A stretch of DNA of 64,000 nt from Paracoccaceae bacterium (GCA_020832655.1 JAFIEF010000004.1:1-64000), one strand, 5' to 3'. Counted from the stretch's first letter, positions 16,333 through 26,052 are shown. The notes: generated by a model not told the origin, from the sequence alone. A program made the numbers and translations.

Positions 16333-17792
16333 AGCGCTGCGAATTTCTGTTCCAGATAGGCCAGCAACGGTTCTTCACTCGGGGCCGTGCCGCAGGCATG
16401 GGTGATGGTCTCGACCGGCTCGCGCAGCGCGCCGAAGCGTTGCAGCCGCGCGCGCAGCCAGCCCGTGGCGGCAGAACTGTCGCCCGCTTCAAGCTGGCCC
16501 TGCAATTGCGGCAGATCGGCCTGCATCGCGGCAAACAGGCAGCCGGCATAGACATTGCCCAGCGCATAGGTGGGGAAATAGCCAAACAGCCCTACCGCCC
16601 AATGCACATCCTGCAACACGCCATCGGCAGGGCGGTCCACCGGATAGCCGAAATCCTGCGCAAAGCGGGTATTCCACGCCTCTTCCAGATCATCGGCCTG
16701 CAACTGCCCGCGAACAAGTGCGCGTTCCAGATCGAAGCGCAGCATGATATGCAGGTTATACTGCACCTCATCGGCCTCGGTGCGGATATAGCCTTTGGTC
16801 ACGCGGTTCACCGCCGCATAGAAGGCATCGGCATCCGCAACGCTTAGCGGGCCGAATTCCTGCCCCATCGCCTGATAGAGCCATGCCGTGAAAGCGCGCG
16901 AGCGGCCAAGCTGGTTTTCGTAAATCCGGCTTTGACTTTCATGCACCCCCATCGACACGCCCCGTCCGATCGGGGTCAGCGCATAGGCCGCATCCACCCC
17001 TTGTTCATAGGCGGCATGGCCGACCTCGTGCAGGGTCGAATACAGGCAGTTGAATGGATCATCCACCGCGACACGCGTGGTGATGCGCACATCATCGCCC
17101 GAACCCGACGAAAACGGATGCACCGCCAGATCGATCCGCCCGCGGGTGAAATCATAGCCCATATGTTCGGCCAGACGGCGCGACAGGCGCAGCTGGCCGT
17201 CTTGCGCGAAATGCCCGGTCAGGGGCGCGGGGGTGTCGGCCCCCAGTACGGCCTCGCGCAGGGCAACAAGGCGCGGGCGCATGCGCGCGAACATTGCGGC
17301 AATATCATCCGAGTCCGTGCCGGGTTCATAATCCTGCATCAGCGCATCATACGGGTCGCCGCCATCGGCAATGGCGTGGCCTTCCTCGCGGCGCAACCCC
17401 AGCATCTGTTTCAGCCAGGGCAGGAAAGCGGCGACATCACCCGCCAGCCGCGCCTCTTCCCATGCGGTTTGCGACAGGGGCGTGACGCGGGCCAGTTCAG
17501 CGGCCAGTCGCGCCGGCACCTTGGTGTTGCGCGCCCAGTCGCGGCGCATCTCGCGCAGCATGGCACGGTGTGCCGGGTCGCTGGGCGCGGCCTTGTCCAG
17601 CCATTCCCCATAGCGCTGATCGGTGCGCCGCGCATGCAGCACTGCTTCCAGCGCGGCCATTTCCTCTGATCGCTGCGCATTCGCGCCGCGCGGCATCACG
17701 GTCTGCTGATCCCAGCCCAGCCGCCCCGAGATCTGCGCCAGCGCTTCGGTCTGGCGGGCATGGGCCAGCGCCTGTTCGAATGCATCACTCAT
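16320..17792 (-). CDS. M32 family metallocarboxypeptidase
   Basis: This 490-residue thermostable-carboxypeptidase-1 (Taq) type enzyme removes C-terminal residues from peptides in the cytoplasm. HEVGHAAYEQG at residues 255-265 is the HEXXH zinc site; MGVHESQSRIYENQLGRS downstream provides the third ligand and matches the family HESQS motif. Length fits the family (about 490-510). The start ATG overlaps the ctaA stop (ATGA), so the two are co-transcribed. Confidence 0.92.
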   Translation of the reverse strand: MSDAFEQALAHARQTEALAQISGRLGWDQQTVMPRGANAQRSEEMAALEAVLHARRTDQRYGEWLDKAAPSDPAHRAMLREMRRDWARNTKVPARLAAELARVTPLSQTAWEEARLAGDVAAFLPWLKQMLGLRREEGHAIADGGDPYDALMQDYEPGTDSDDIAAMFARMRPRLVALREAVLGADTPAPLTGHFAQDGQLRLSRRLAEHMGYDFTRGRIDLAVHPFSSGSGDDVRITTRVAVDDPFNCLYSTLHEVGHAAYEQGVDAAYALTPIGRGVSMGVHESQSRIYENQLGRSRAFTAWLYQAMGQEFGPLSVADADAFYAAVNRVTKGYIRTEADEVQYNLHIMLRFDLERALVRGQLQADDLEEAWNTRFAQDFGYPVDRPADGVLQDVHWAVGLFGYFPTYALGNVYAGCLFAAMQADLPQLQGQLEAGDSSAATGWLRARLQRFGALREPVETITHACGTAPSEEPLLAYLEQKFAALYDL

Positions 17793-18943
17793 GCGGCAGC
17801 CCCTTTCCTGCGCAAACTGTCAAAGCGCGGATATTGCGCCAGATGGCGTGCGCGGATGATCAGCACCCAAAGCAGGATCGCCGTCGCCTGATGCGCAATC
17901 CCAAGCTGCCAGGGCGCGCCATGCAGCACTGTGACCACCCCCAGCACGATCTGCGCCAGCATCACCATGAACATGACATTGAAGGCCGCGCGGGTGGCGC
18001 CATGCGCCGATTTGCGCCCGCGCAGCCACACGATCACGGCGAAGATCGCCAGCAGGTAGCCCGCCTTGCGGTGGATGAACTGGGTCGTGGCCGGGTTTTC
18101 GAAGAAATTTACCCAGGCTGGCTGCATTGCGAACAGTTCGGGCGGGATGAAGACGCCATTCATCAAGGGCCAGTCGGTATAGCCGCGCCCGGCATCGATG
18201 CCTGCCACCAAAGCGCCAAGGATGATCTGCAGAAAGGCGAAATGCATCAAGCCGGTGGAGATGGAAAAAAGCCGCCCCTCGCGCGCGCGGCGCGCGGCGA
18301 TCAGGTCGGCTTCGGGGCGGTTGAGCAGATAGGCATACCACGCGATCATGCCCAGAATGACAAAGGCCAGCCCCAGATGCACGGCAAGGCGGTAGGACGC
18401 CACAGCCACCATCCCTTCTGTCAGGCCGGAAGCCACCATCCACCAGCCGATTGCCCCCTGCGCGCCGCCCAGCGCGCCCAGCGCCAGCAGGCGCGGGGTC
18501 CAGCCCGCCGGGATCATCTTGCGCAGCCAGAAGAACAGGAAGCCCACGCCCCAGACCAGCCCGATCACGCGGCCAAGCTGGCGATGCCCCCATTCCCACC
18601 AATAAATGACCTTGAACTCTTCCAGCGTCATGCCGCGATTGAGCAGTTGATACTGGTCAATCTGGCGGTATTTCTCGAACTCCTCCAGCCACATCGCATC
18701 GGACATCGGCGGAATAGCCCCGGTGACGGGGCGCCATTCGGTGATCGACAGCCCGCTATCGGTCAGCCGCGTCATACCGCCCACCACAATCATCACGCAA
18801 ACCAGCGCGAACAGGCTCAGCAGCCACAGTCGGATTGCCTGCCTTGCGCCTTTGGGCTGGCGGTCGATCACGCCCCCCTGCGGGGCGGGGGCGGGTTTGC
18901 GGGTCTCGCTGACCTCTTCGAAGATGGGGCGTTTTGCGGCCAT
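17789..18943 (-). CDS. ctaA: heme A synthase, COX15/CtaA family
   Basis: This enzyme oxidises the C8 methyl of heme O to give heme A for aa3-type cytochrome oxidase. The 384-residue protein has about eight membrane segments. Conserved motifs are GGMTRLTDSGLSITEW near the first TM, EWGHRQLGRVIG (heme histidine), AVHLGLAF, FIHRKAGYLLA and IAHQATAILLW, i.e. the four histidines of the two heme sites. The start at 18943 has CAGGAG at proper spacing; the track's extension to 19354 shadows olsA. It overlaps the downstream carboxypeptidase gene by four bases. Confidence 0.94.
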   Translation of the reverse strand: MAAKRPIFEEVSETRKPAPAPQGGVIDRQPKGARQAIRLWLLSLFALVCVMIVVGGMTRLTDSGLSITEWRPVTGAIPPMSDAMWLEEFEKYRQIDQYQLLNRGMTLEEFKVIYWWEWGHRQLGRVIGLVWGVGFLFFWLRKMIPAGWTPRLLALGALGGAQGAIGWWMVASGLTEGMVAVASYRLAVHLGLAFVILGMIAWYAYLLNRPEADLIAARRAREGRLFSISTGLMHFAFLQIILGALVAGIDAGRGYTDWPLMNGVFIPPELFAMQPAWVNFFENPATTQFIHRKAGYLLAIFAVIVWLRGRKSAHGATRAAFNVMFMVMLAQIVLGVVTVLHGAPWQLGIAHQATAILLWVLIIRARHLAQYPRFDSLRRKGAAA

Positions 18944-18993
18944 CGGGCGCTCCTGTTGATTGCGCGGCAAGCTAGTCCGAGGCCGCGCCCGGT

Positions 18994-19830
18994 TCAAGCC
19001 AAACCCGCCTCCGACCGGCGGCGCGCGAACCCGTCGCGCACGGCGATTTCGGCGGCCTGCGCGACGCGCTTGCGGTCGGGCAGATCGGCGACGCGCAGGG
19101 GGGGGTGAAATTCCAGTTCCACCCGGCCACGGGCGGGCTGCGCCAGCACAGCCAGCAGATGCGGGCCAAACGCCATCTCGCCCCACCAGCCATAAAAGCG
19201 CGGGGCGCAGCCTTCGGGGGCGTGATAGATCACGCTGACCGGCTGGATATGCAGGAAATCGCGCAGCTCCGGGGCAAAGAAAGCCTCGAACAGGGTTGAT
19301 TTGAAGCCCAGCACGCGCTGCCCGTCGGAACTGGTGCCTTCGGGGAAGAAACACAGCCGGTGCCCCGCGCGCAGCCGTGCCTCGAACAGCAGTTTCTGGC
19401 GTGCGGCATCGTGTCGGTTGCGGCGAATGAACACCGTCCCTGTGGCGCGCGCCAGCCAGCCGATACCGGGCCAGGTCGCCACTTCGGATTTGGACACGAA
19501 ATAAACCCGGTCAGCGGCATTCAGCACGAAGATATCCAGCCATGACGCATGATTGGCCACCAGCGCGCCACGCTCGCGCATGGGCTGCCCGTGAACATGC
19601 AGGCGCAGCCCCAGCACGCGCAGGGTGGCGCGGCACACTGCTTGCGTCAGATAGGGGGTCAGCGGGCGGCGTAACCCGAAAAGCGGCCGCTCGATCAGCC
19701 GCAGCGCCAGCAGGATCACCAGCCCGCCAAAGATCAGCACGCCCAGCACAGATGCACGCAAGATCACGCGCGGCCAGTCGCGCAGATCCAATGCCTGACG
19801 CGGCGGCGGAATATCCGCGCCCCAGGTCAT
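18994..19830 (-). CDS. olsA: lysophospholipid/lyso-ornithine-lipid O-acyltransferase
   Basis: The 278-residue PlsC-type acyltransferase has one N-terminal membrane segment (VLGVLIFGGLVILLAL), the NHASWLD (NHx4D) catalytic box and the FFPEGTSSDG substrate motif. Directly upstream, overlapping by four bases, is an OlsB-like N-acyltransferase. This pairing is the olsBA operon that makes ornithine lipids in alphaproteobacteria: OlsB acylates ornithine and OlsA adds the second acyl chain. OlsA enzymes may also act as ordinary lysophosphatidate acyltransferases. Confidence 0.87.
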   Translation of the reverse strand: MTWGADIPPPRQALDLRDWPRVILRASVLGVLIFGGLVILLALRLIERPLFGLRRPLTPYLTQAVCRATLRVLGLRLHVHGQPMRERGALVANHASWLDIFVLNAADRVYFVSKSEVATWPGIGWLARATGTVFIRRNRHDAARQKLLFEARLRAGHRLCFFPEGTSSDGQRVLGFKSTLFEAFFAPELRDFLHIQPVSVIYHAPEGCAPRFYGWWGEMAFGPHLLAVLAQPARGRVELEFHPPLRVADLPDRKRVAQAAEIAVRDGFARRRSEAGLA

Positions 19831-20591
19831 GACACACCTGCCCGCGCGCCGGTCAGACTGCGCCCTGCCCGCGACATCTGCGCCACATCAAGGATCAGGC
19901 AGATATCAGTGGTGCGAAAGGCATGGTCGATGAACGCGCCGTCGCCCACCACCCCGCCAATGCGCAGATAGGCTTTGATCAGCGGCGGCAATTGCGCCAG
20001 CGCAGCCTTGCGGTCCAGTTGATCCAGTGCCAACAGATCCATCGGCTGGAAGCTGCGCGCGCGCACGCGCAATTCTGGCGGGGCCAGATGGGTGTGATGC
20101 AGCAGCGACAGTGGCTGCGCCAGCGCCTGCGGGTCGGTGCCGCGCAAACTGGCCGCCCCGAACAGGATCTCGGCCCCGCTGCGCTGGACATACTCTGCCA
20201 GACCCTGCCACATCAGCAGCATCGCCGGCCCGCCGCGCCAGGCCGGGTCAACGCAGGACCGCCCCAGTTCCAGCAGACGGCGACGCGACGCGATCAGCGG
20301 TTGCAAGTCAAATTCATCATCGCAGTAAAACCCGCCCGCCGCGCGCGCGCGCGCCTGCGGCATCAGCCGGTAGACCCCGACAACATGGCCCGGCTGACCG
20401 GCGGGGACAGCATTATTCACCAGCAGCAGATGATCGGCAAAAGCATCAAAGCGGTCGCGTTCCAGCTTGGCGGCATGGTCCACCAGCGGCCCGTCCGCCC
20501 CCATTTCCTGCACGAAAACACGGTAGCGCAACGCCTGCGCCGCCTGCAAGTCAGACTCGTCGCGCGCCAGCCGCACAGCCAGATGCATCAT
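19827..20591 (-). CDS. olsB: L-ornithine N(alpha)-acyltransferase
   Basis: OlsB transfers a 3-hydroxyacyl chain from ACP to ornithine, the first step of ornithine-lipid synthesis. The GNAT-like fold is seen in LRYRVFVQEMGAD, DHLLLVN, VVGVYRLM and LELGRSCVDPAWRGG, which are characteristic of OlsB/hemolysin-type proteins. I place the start at 20591 (MMHLAVRLARDE) behind AAGGTGG; the track allows 20642. It is first in the olsB-olsA operon. Confidence 0.87.
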   Translation of the reverse strand: MMHLAVRLARDESDLQAAQALRYRVFVQEMGADGPLVDHAAKLERDRFDAFADHLLLVNNAVPAGQPGHVVGVYRLMPQARARAAGGFYCDDEFDLQPLIASRRRLLELGRSCVDPAWRGGPAMLLMWQGLAEYVQRSGAEILFGAASLRGTDPQALAQPLSLLHHTHLAPPELRVRARSFQPMDLLALDQLDRKAALAQLPPLIKAYLRIGGVVGDGAFIDHAFRTTDICLILDVAQMSRAGRSLTGARAGVS

Positions 20592-20765
20592 TGCGATTGC
20601 CACCTTCGCTTCCATATGTGGCCAGACCATTCGCTTGCGCAATGCAGGTTGCCACCGTCCCGAAGCCTTTATGCAGCCCTACACGCCAGTTCAACCCCGC
20701 CAGCGGCTGGAATTCAAGACGCAGGGCAAGGCAAGCTGCACACGTATAGGTTGCAAGCGGCGCTG

Positions 20766-20942
20766 TCAGGGGGTAAACACAATCTCTAGAAGAATAACAG
20801 TTCCATTAATGACTTTCTTACCCTCTTCGGGAAACATCACTGTAACCAGATCGCCCGCACGCGACTGCACCTGCCCTACCCCCCATTCCGGGTGGCCGGG
20901 GTGACGAACGAACATACCCGGTGTCAGGATCAAATGACTCAT
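20766..20942 (-). CDS. DUF3553 domain protein (58 aa)
   Basis: A tiny protein, MSHLILTPGMFVRHPGHPEWGVGQVQS..., with the DUF3553 pattern resembling the Tudor-like N-terminal fold of CarD/UvrD-linked domains. Function is unknown. The start at 20942 is deduced from the domain; the longer track ORF is an antisense shadow of chpT. Its first codons overlap the start of the divergent chpT gene. Confidence 0.75.
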   Translation of the reverse strand: MSHLILTPGMFVRHPGHPEWGVGQVQSRAGDLVTVMFPEEGKKVINGTVILLEIVFTP

Positions 20943-21587
20943 TTCAGCAAGACATATCCCGCCAGCCCCGAAATGCAACAGATGCCAGAGGCGCTTGATC
21001 TGGCCCATGCAATCACATCGCGCATGTGTCATGATCTTGTCAGCCCGCTCGGGGCCATCGCCAATGGCATGGAATTGCTGGGGATGACCAGGGGCGGCGG
21101 GAACGAAGTTGATCTGGTCGGCGAAAGCGTGGCGACAGCACATGCCCGCATACGCCTGTTCCGCGCGGCCTTTGGCACCGCGCAACCCGGCCAGATGATG
21201 GCACCATCGGAAATAGCGTCTCTGCTGAAAGATCACGCCGTTTCAGCGCGTTACGATACGGATTTCGTGACTTCGGACAATCTGCCACGGCAGGATATCC
21301 GGCTTCTGCTTCTGGTGTTGATGTGTTTGGATACGGCACTTCCCTGGGGCGGTACAGTACAGATCCGCCAAGACGGGCAGGGCTATCAGATCACGGCAGA
21401 GGCAGAGCGCCACAGGCTGGACCCGGAAGCGTGGTGCTGGCTGACCGGCCAGAGCGTCAGCGCAGGGATTTCCCCCGCAACGGTGCAGTTTCCGATGCTG
21501 GCCCTGATCGTGCACCAGCAAGGATGGCGCCTGCAGCTGACCCACACAGCCCAAAACCTGAACATCCGGCTGGCAAACGCCCGATAA
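20934..21587 (+). CDS. chpT: histidine phosphotransferase ChpT
   Basis: ChpT relays phosphate from CckA to CtrA and CpdR in the alphaproteobacterial cell-cycle/motility phosphorelay. The phosphoacceptor region MCHDLVSPLGAIANGMELL contains the His in the expected HDLVSPxGAI box, and the C-terminal half resembles a degenerate HATPase fold (LLLLVLMCLDTALPWGG). The 217-residue length fits. AGGA five bases before the ATG at 20934 supports this start, so the gene's first bases overlap the divergent DUF3553 gene. Confidence 0.9.
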   Translation: MTHFSKTYPASPEMQQMPEALDLAHAITSRMCHDLVSPLGAIANGMELLGMTRGGGNEVDLVGESVATAHARIRLFRAAFGTAQPGQMMAPSEIASLLKDHAVSARYDTDFVTSDNLPRQDIRLLLLVLMCLDTALPWGGTVQIRQDGQGYQITAEAERHRLDPEAWCWLTGQSVSAGISPATVQFPMLALIVHQQGWRLQLTHTAQNLNIRLANAR

Positions 21588-21832
21588 TCCGACATGCGGG
21601 ATCCGGGGGATAGCCCGCTGCACCTATGGCGCAGCAAAGCAGATGCCTTTGGCAGTATCTGCCTGCAGGGGCACGATTACAGACGTTCCACAACCAAGGC
21701 CGCGGCAGCAACTGCGTGGCACGAAAATATCAAAATGTGATCAGCACACTGACCCCGGCCACGGATTGCCCGTGTATCAGCGCGACAAAACATGCTAGGA
21801 TTTCCGTCGCATTCCAAGAAGGAGATGAGCAG

Positions 21833-22105
21833 ATGACGAAACTTGCACTGGTGGCAATTCTGGGCGGCGCAATGACGCTGGCAGGGTGCCAGATGACCCA
21901 GCAGGAACGGCAGATCGTCGGCGCCGGTGCCGGCGCTGTGGGCGGTCTGGCTGTTGCCAATCTTATGGGTGGGGGCACCAACTGGAAGATTCTTGGCGCC
22001 GTCGCCGGTGCCACTGCCGGCACATTGCTGGCCCGCAACACCCAGACCGGCATGTGCGCCTATGCGCGCGGGGATGGCACCTATTACGAAGCCCCCTGCC
22101 CGTAA
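21833..22105 (+). CDS. small glycine-zipper lipoprotein (90 aa)
   Basis: A strong AAGGAG leader precedes MTKLALVAILGGAMTLAGC, a signal peptide ending in a lipobox LAGC (lipidated Cys19). A glycine-rich zipper segment follows (VGAGAGAVGGLAVANLMGGG, AVAGATAGTLLA). Proteins of this kind sit in the outer membrane; the specific role is unknown. The two cysteines near the C-terminus (MCAYARGDGTYYEAPC) could form a disulfide. Confidence 0.78.
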   Translation: MTKLALVAILGGAMTLAGCQMTQQERQIVGAGAGAVGGLAVANLMGGGTNWKILGAVAGATAGTLLARNTQTGMCAYARGDGTYYEAPCP

Positions 22106-22196
22106 ATCCGGGCTTCAGCCTGCCAGACATTTTTGGCGGCCCGCCCCAGTGCGTGGCCGCCATTTCTTGCGCCGGGGCGGCGCAAGCTGTCGTGCC

Positions 22197-23360
22197 TCAG
22201 CCCAGCGGCAAGCGTTGCTCGGCCAGTTCGACCCAATAGCTGCACCCCGCCGGGATCGCATCATCATTGAAGTCATATTCCGGGTGGTGCACCCCGGCCG
22301 TGTCGCCATTGCCCACCAGAATATAGGCACCGGGCCGTTCCAGCAGCATGAAGGCAAAATCCTCGCCGCCCATGATCAGCGGCGCAGGGCCACACGCCCC
22401 TGAAACCGCGCGGGCCGCGGCCTGGGCATGGCCGGTCTCGGCATCAGTGTTCACCATTACCGGATAGCCCGGCATGTAATTCACCCGTGCCGTGGCCCCA
22501 TAAGCCGTGGCCGTGTGCGTGACCAGCGCCTCCAGCCGGTCTTGTGCCAGCTTGCGCATGTCTTCATCCATTGTGCGCACAGTGCCGCGCAAACCTGCAT
22601 GCTGGGGGATCACATTGAAGGCATGGCTGTCGGTCACGAAAGACGTCACCGAAACAACGACCTGCTTGGTCGGGTCGGTGTTGCGGCTGACAATGCTTTG
22701 CAGTGCCAGTACGATCTGGGCCGCCACCAGCGTCGTGTCGATGCATTGATGGGGTTTGGCGGCATGCCCGCCCAGCCCCTCTACCGTAATCTCGAACTGG
22801 TCGGTGGCCGCAAAAAAGGCACCGGGGCGAATGCGGAATTCACCCACCGGAATGCCGGGCCAGTTATGCATCCCGTATACTTCCTGAATGCCGAAACGGG
22901 TCATCAGCCCGTCGCGGCACATTTCCTGCCCCCCCGCGCCGCCTTCTTCAGCGGGCTGGAAGATGACAACCACCGTGCCATCGAAATTGCGCGTCTCGGC
23001 CAGATATTGCGCCGCGCCCAGCAGCATGGCGCTGTGGCCGTCATGGCCGCAGGCATGCATCTTGCCAGCTTCGGTCGAGGCGTATTCCAGCCCGGTCGCC
23101 TCGTCGATGGGCAGCGCATCCATATCGGCGCGCAGCCCGATCACCCGGCCTGATCTCTGGCGTGATCCGCGAATGACACCCACGACACCGGTGCGCCCGA
23201 TGCCCTCGACCACCTCGTCGCAGCCAAAGGCGCGCAACTTCTCGGCGATGCTGGCCGCCGTGCGGTGGCAGTCATACAGCAATTCGGGATGGGCGTGAAA
23301 ATCCCGCCGCCATGCGGTGATCTGCGGGGCAAGCTGTGCAAACCGGTTCCTGATCGGCAT
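22197..23360 (-). CDS. M20 family metallo-amidohydrolase (hippurate hydrolase/N-acyl amino acid aminoacylase type)
   Basis: The 387-residue enzyme hydrolyses N-acyl or N-benzoyl amino acids. Metal-binding motifs of the M20D group are visible: DFHAHPEL, GLRADMDALPI, MHACGHDGHSAMLLGAA, FQPAEEGGAGG and GGEDFAFML. A dimerisation domain lies in between (GLGGHAAKPHQCIDT). I use the ATG at 23360, with GGAG eight bases upstream, rather than 23378. No neighbouring gene indicates the substrate. Confidence 0.9.
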   Translation of the reverse strand: MPIRNRFAQLAPQITAWRRDFHAHPELLYDCHRTAASIAEKLRAFGCDEVVEGIGRTGVVGVIRGSRQRSGRVIGLRADMDALPIDEATGLEYASTEAGKMHACGHDGHSAMLLGAAQYLAETRNFDGTVVVIFQPAEEGGAGGQEMCRDGLMTRFGIQEVYGMHNWPGIPVGEFRIRPGAFFAATDQFEITVEGLGGHAAKPHQCIDTTLVAAQIVLALQSIVSRNTDPTKQVVVSVTSFVTDSHAFNVIPQHAGLRGTVRTMDEDMRKLAQDRLEALVTHTATAYGATARVNYMPGYPVMVNTDAETGHAQAAARAVSGACGPAPLIMGGEDFAFMLLERPGAYILVGNGDTAGVHHPEYDFNDDAIPAGCSYWVELAEQRLPLG

Positions 23361-23456
23361 GGCGCGCGCTCCTTCCATAATGGGCCGCGATTGCGCGACC
23401 CGCCAGCGAGTATAGACATAATCCGGCGCGCCGCACGGGCCAAGCGCCCTGCTGCA

Positions 23457-24338
23457 TCACGCCGGGGTCACGAAATCGTCAATCCTGTAGCCCTGCAGAT
23501 AAAGCAGCGCGGTCAGATCGCCATGATTGACGCGCAGATCGCATTGTGCAGCCACCACAGGCTTGGCATGCAGCGCCACGCCTGCGCCTGCACGATCAAG
23601 CATCGCCAGATCATTCGCCCCGTCCCCCACCGCCATGACATCATCGACCGACAGCCCGAATTGCACGACCAGCTCTTGCAGCGTGGCGAGCTTTGCCGCG
23701 CGGCCCAGAATTGGTTCCGCCACGCTGCCGGTCAGCCGCCCCGCTTCGGTTCCCAGCAGATTGGCGCGGTGCTGGTCAAACCCCAGCGCCTGCGCGACAT
23801 GCGCCGTGAAGGCCGTAAACCCGCCAGAGACCAGCATGGCATAAGCGCCATTGGCCTTCATCGTGGCAATCAGTTCCTGCCCGCCAGGGGTGAAGGTGAT
23901 ACGCTCGCGGATGACCTTGGCGATGATACTGACCTCCAGCCCCCGCAGCAGGGCCACGCGTTCGCGCAGCGCCTCCTCGAATTCCAGCTCGCCATTCATG
24001 GCGCGGGCGGTGATCTGGGCAACATGCGCGCCCACGCCGGCCTCGTCGGCCAGTTCGTCAATGCATTCCTGCCCGATCATGGTGCTGTCCATATCGGCCA
24101 GCAGCAGCCGCTTGCGCCGCCCCTGTGCCAGTTGCAGCGCCAGATCGATGCCCTGCGGCTGCAAATCCTGCCAGACCTGCCAAAAGTTGTCCGGGCGCGT
24201 GGTCAGGGTAAATTCGGCCGCGATACCGGGGTTGAGCCAATCGGCCGCCCCCCCGCCCCAGGCATTGCGCAACGCCTCGATCAGGCTGGCCTCCAGCCGC
24301 GGTGTTTCGGGATTGGTGATCAGGGTTGCAACATACAT
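23457..24338 (-). CDS. serB: phosphoserine phosphatase
   Basis: The final step of serine synthesis: O-phosphoserine to serine. The HAD motif I DMDST (residues 82-86, nucleophile Asp82 and Asp84), motif II VSGGFTAF and motif III/IV GDGANDLAML are all present, with the FEEALRERVALL substrate-lid stretch typical of SerB. An ACT-like N-terminal part of about 75 residues precedes the HAD domain. 293 residues is the usual size. The start at 24338 (MYVATLITNP) begins the conserved N-terminus. Confidence 0.93.
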   Translation of the reverse strand: MYVATLITNPETPRLEASLIEALRNAWGGGAADWLNPGIAAEFTLTTRPDNFWQVWQDLQPQGIDLALQLAQGRRKRLLLADMDSTMIGQECIDELADEAGVGAHVAQITARAMNGELEFEEALRERVALLRGLEVSIIAKVIRERITFTPGGQELIATMKANGAYAMLVSGGFTAFTAHVAQALGFDQHRANLLGTEAGRLTGSVAEPILGRAAKLATLQELVVQFGLSVDDVMAVGDGANDLAMLDRAGAGVALHAKPVVAAQCDLRVNHGDLTALLYLQGYRIDDFVTPA

Positions 24339-24485
24339 CGGGCGGGCTTTCGCAATGGTCTGGATAGCGGGGGTCCGGATAGCGGGCGACCTGCCGGGGC
24401 AAGCCACGCGCACGCCGCAGCGATAGCCTGCCATTGCCGCAAGCGCAACATGGCGCCTATGTCTCCGGGCCGTACAGTTGGAAAA

Positions 24486-24562
24486 TGGCGCGCCCGAAAG
24501 GATTCGAACCTCTGACCCCCAGATTCGTAGTCTGGTGCTCTATCCAGCTGAGCTACGGGCGC
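24486..24562 (-). tRNA. tRNA-Arg(ACG)
   Basis: On the minus strand GCGCCCGTAGCTCAGCTGGATAGAGC... ends with GGTTCGAATCC...CGGGCGC-G-CCA. The acceptor stem is perfect, the anticodon loop CTACGAA gives anticodon ACG, and CCA is encoded. Confidence 0.95.
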
Positions 24563-24630
24563 GTCGGGGGCTACCTATCGCCCCGCAAACGGCTTGGCAA
24601 GAGGGACGCGCAGGGTTTTCGCAGAAAAAA

Positions 24631-26028
24631 TCAGTCCGCCGCGGGCATCCAGATACGGAACTCGGTCCCGCTTTCATCCGAGCGTGTCAATTCCAGCATG
24701 CCGCCATGCCCGCGCACCAGCTCTGCCGCGATGGCCAGACCAAGACCGACCCCGCCTTTGCGTACCCCGCCCTGAAACGCTTCGAACAAATGCTCTCGCG
24801 CGCGCGGCGGCAGGCCCGGCCCGGTGTCACCCACACGGATGCACACGCCAGCCTTGCCATCGCGGGTGCTGTCGGTGGCGGAAACCTCGATCTCGCCGGG
24901 CTGGCGCGAGGCTTCAAGCGCCTGACGCGCATTGCGCACCAGATTGTGCAGCACGCGGTAAAGCTGTTCACCATCGGCGCGCAGATAAAGCGTCGGCGGG
25001 ATATCGGCCAGGAAACTGATATCCACCCCTTCAGCCAGCGCCAGTTTTTCGCTGTCGATCACATCCTCGACCAGCGGGGCCAGTTGCAGCCGGGTCAGAC
25101 GCGGCGGGGGTTCTTCTGCCTTGCCGAAAGCCAGCGTCGATTCGCACAGATTGATCGCGCGCGACAGCGACCCCACAAGTTTTGGCGCTGCGCGCTTGAC
25201 CGACGGATCATCGCTGCTTTCCATCCGGTCGGCCAGCATCGAGGCCGTGGTCAGCATGTTGCGCAGATCATGGCTGATGCGCGCAACAGACCCGCCAAGC
25301 TGGGCCAGACGGTCCTTCTGGCGCAGCAGGCCGGTCAGGTCACTTTGCATGCGCCGCAGCGCTTCTTCTGCGTCGCGCAACTCGCGGATGCTGGATTGCG
25401 GCGTGATGATGCGGGTGCTGTCCTGTGGCGCATCGGCATAGGCCGCCATCGACCCGATGACCCGCCGCATCGGCGCGACCACGAAATACCGGATCGCCAG
25501 AAACAGCAGCAGCGCCGTGAAGCCCGAAATCGCCAGCGACAGCAGCAGGATGCGCAGGCCATATTCCCAGATCTCGCGGTGCAGATCGGCGGTATCAAGG
25601 GTAATCTCGATCAGCAGCCCGCCGCGCCGCACCGGGTCGCCAATGACACGGATGATGCGCGGCTCTCGCTGGGCCATTTCATTCAACGCATCGCGGATCA
25701 GCCCCAGCGCGGAGACAGTGCGCAGATCATAGGTTGCATCAATCGGCGCAGGCAGTGGCGAGGACAGAACCAGTTCGCGCACTTCGTCGCGGCGCAGCAC
25801 CACATTGTAGACGCCCGCATTTTCCAGCAATTCGCCCGCAAGTTCGCCCGCGATGGATCCGTCAGAGGCCAGAAGCGCCAAGGACGCAATCTGCGCGCGT
25901 TCCAGCCGCGCCAGCAAATACTCCTCTCGGAAGCGCGCGACCGAAGGGGCAAAGATCAGCACCTCTGCCAGCATCACGAAGATGACGGCAAGCAGCAGGA
26001 ACCGACCCGACAGCGTGTTGACGAACAT
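24631..26028 (-). CDS. sensor histidine kinase (orphan)
   Basis: The 465-residue protein has an N-terminal TM segment (FLLLAVIFVMLAEVLIFA), a periplasmic domain, a second TM (ILLLSLAISGFTALLLFLAI) followed by a HAMP-like linker, and a histidine box VARISHDLRNMLTTA. HATPase motifs are NLVRNARQAL, VGDTGPGLP and GVGLGLAIAAELVRGHGG. The HDLRN box without a classical P-containing motif resembles HisKA variants of the NtrB/alphaproteobacterial type. No regulator gene is adjacent. The signal sensed is unknown. Confidence 0.83.
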   Translation of the reverse strand: MFVNTLSGRFLLLAVIFVMLAEVLIFAPSVARFREEYLLARLERAQIASLALLASDGSIAGELAGELLENAGVYNVVLRRDEVRELVLSSPLPAPIDATYDLRTVSALGLIRDALNEMAQREPRIIRVIGDPVRRGGLLIEITLDTADLHREIWEYGLRILLLSLAISGFTALLLFLAIRYFVVAPMRRVIGSMAAYADAPQDSTRIITPQSSIRELRDAEEALRRMQSDLTGLLRQKDRLAQLGGSVARISHDLRNMLTTASMLADRMESSDDPSVKRAAPKLVGSLSRAINLCESTLAFGKAEEPPPRLTRLQLAPLVEDVIDSEKLALAEGVDISFLADIPPTLYLRADGEQLYRVLHNLVRNARQALEASRQPGEIEVSATDSTRDGKAGVCIRVGDTGPGLPPRAREHLFEAFQGGVRKGGVGLGLAIAAELVRGHGGMLELTRSDESGTEFRIWMPAAD

Positions 26029-26052
26029 GCCCCCTCTGGCGCGCGCCGGGTC

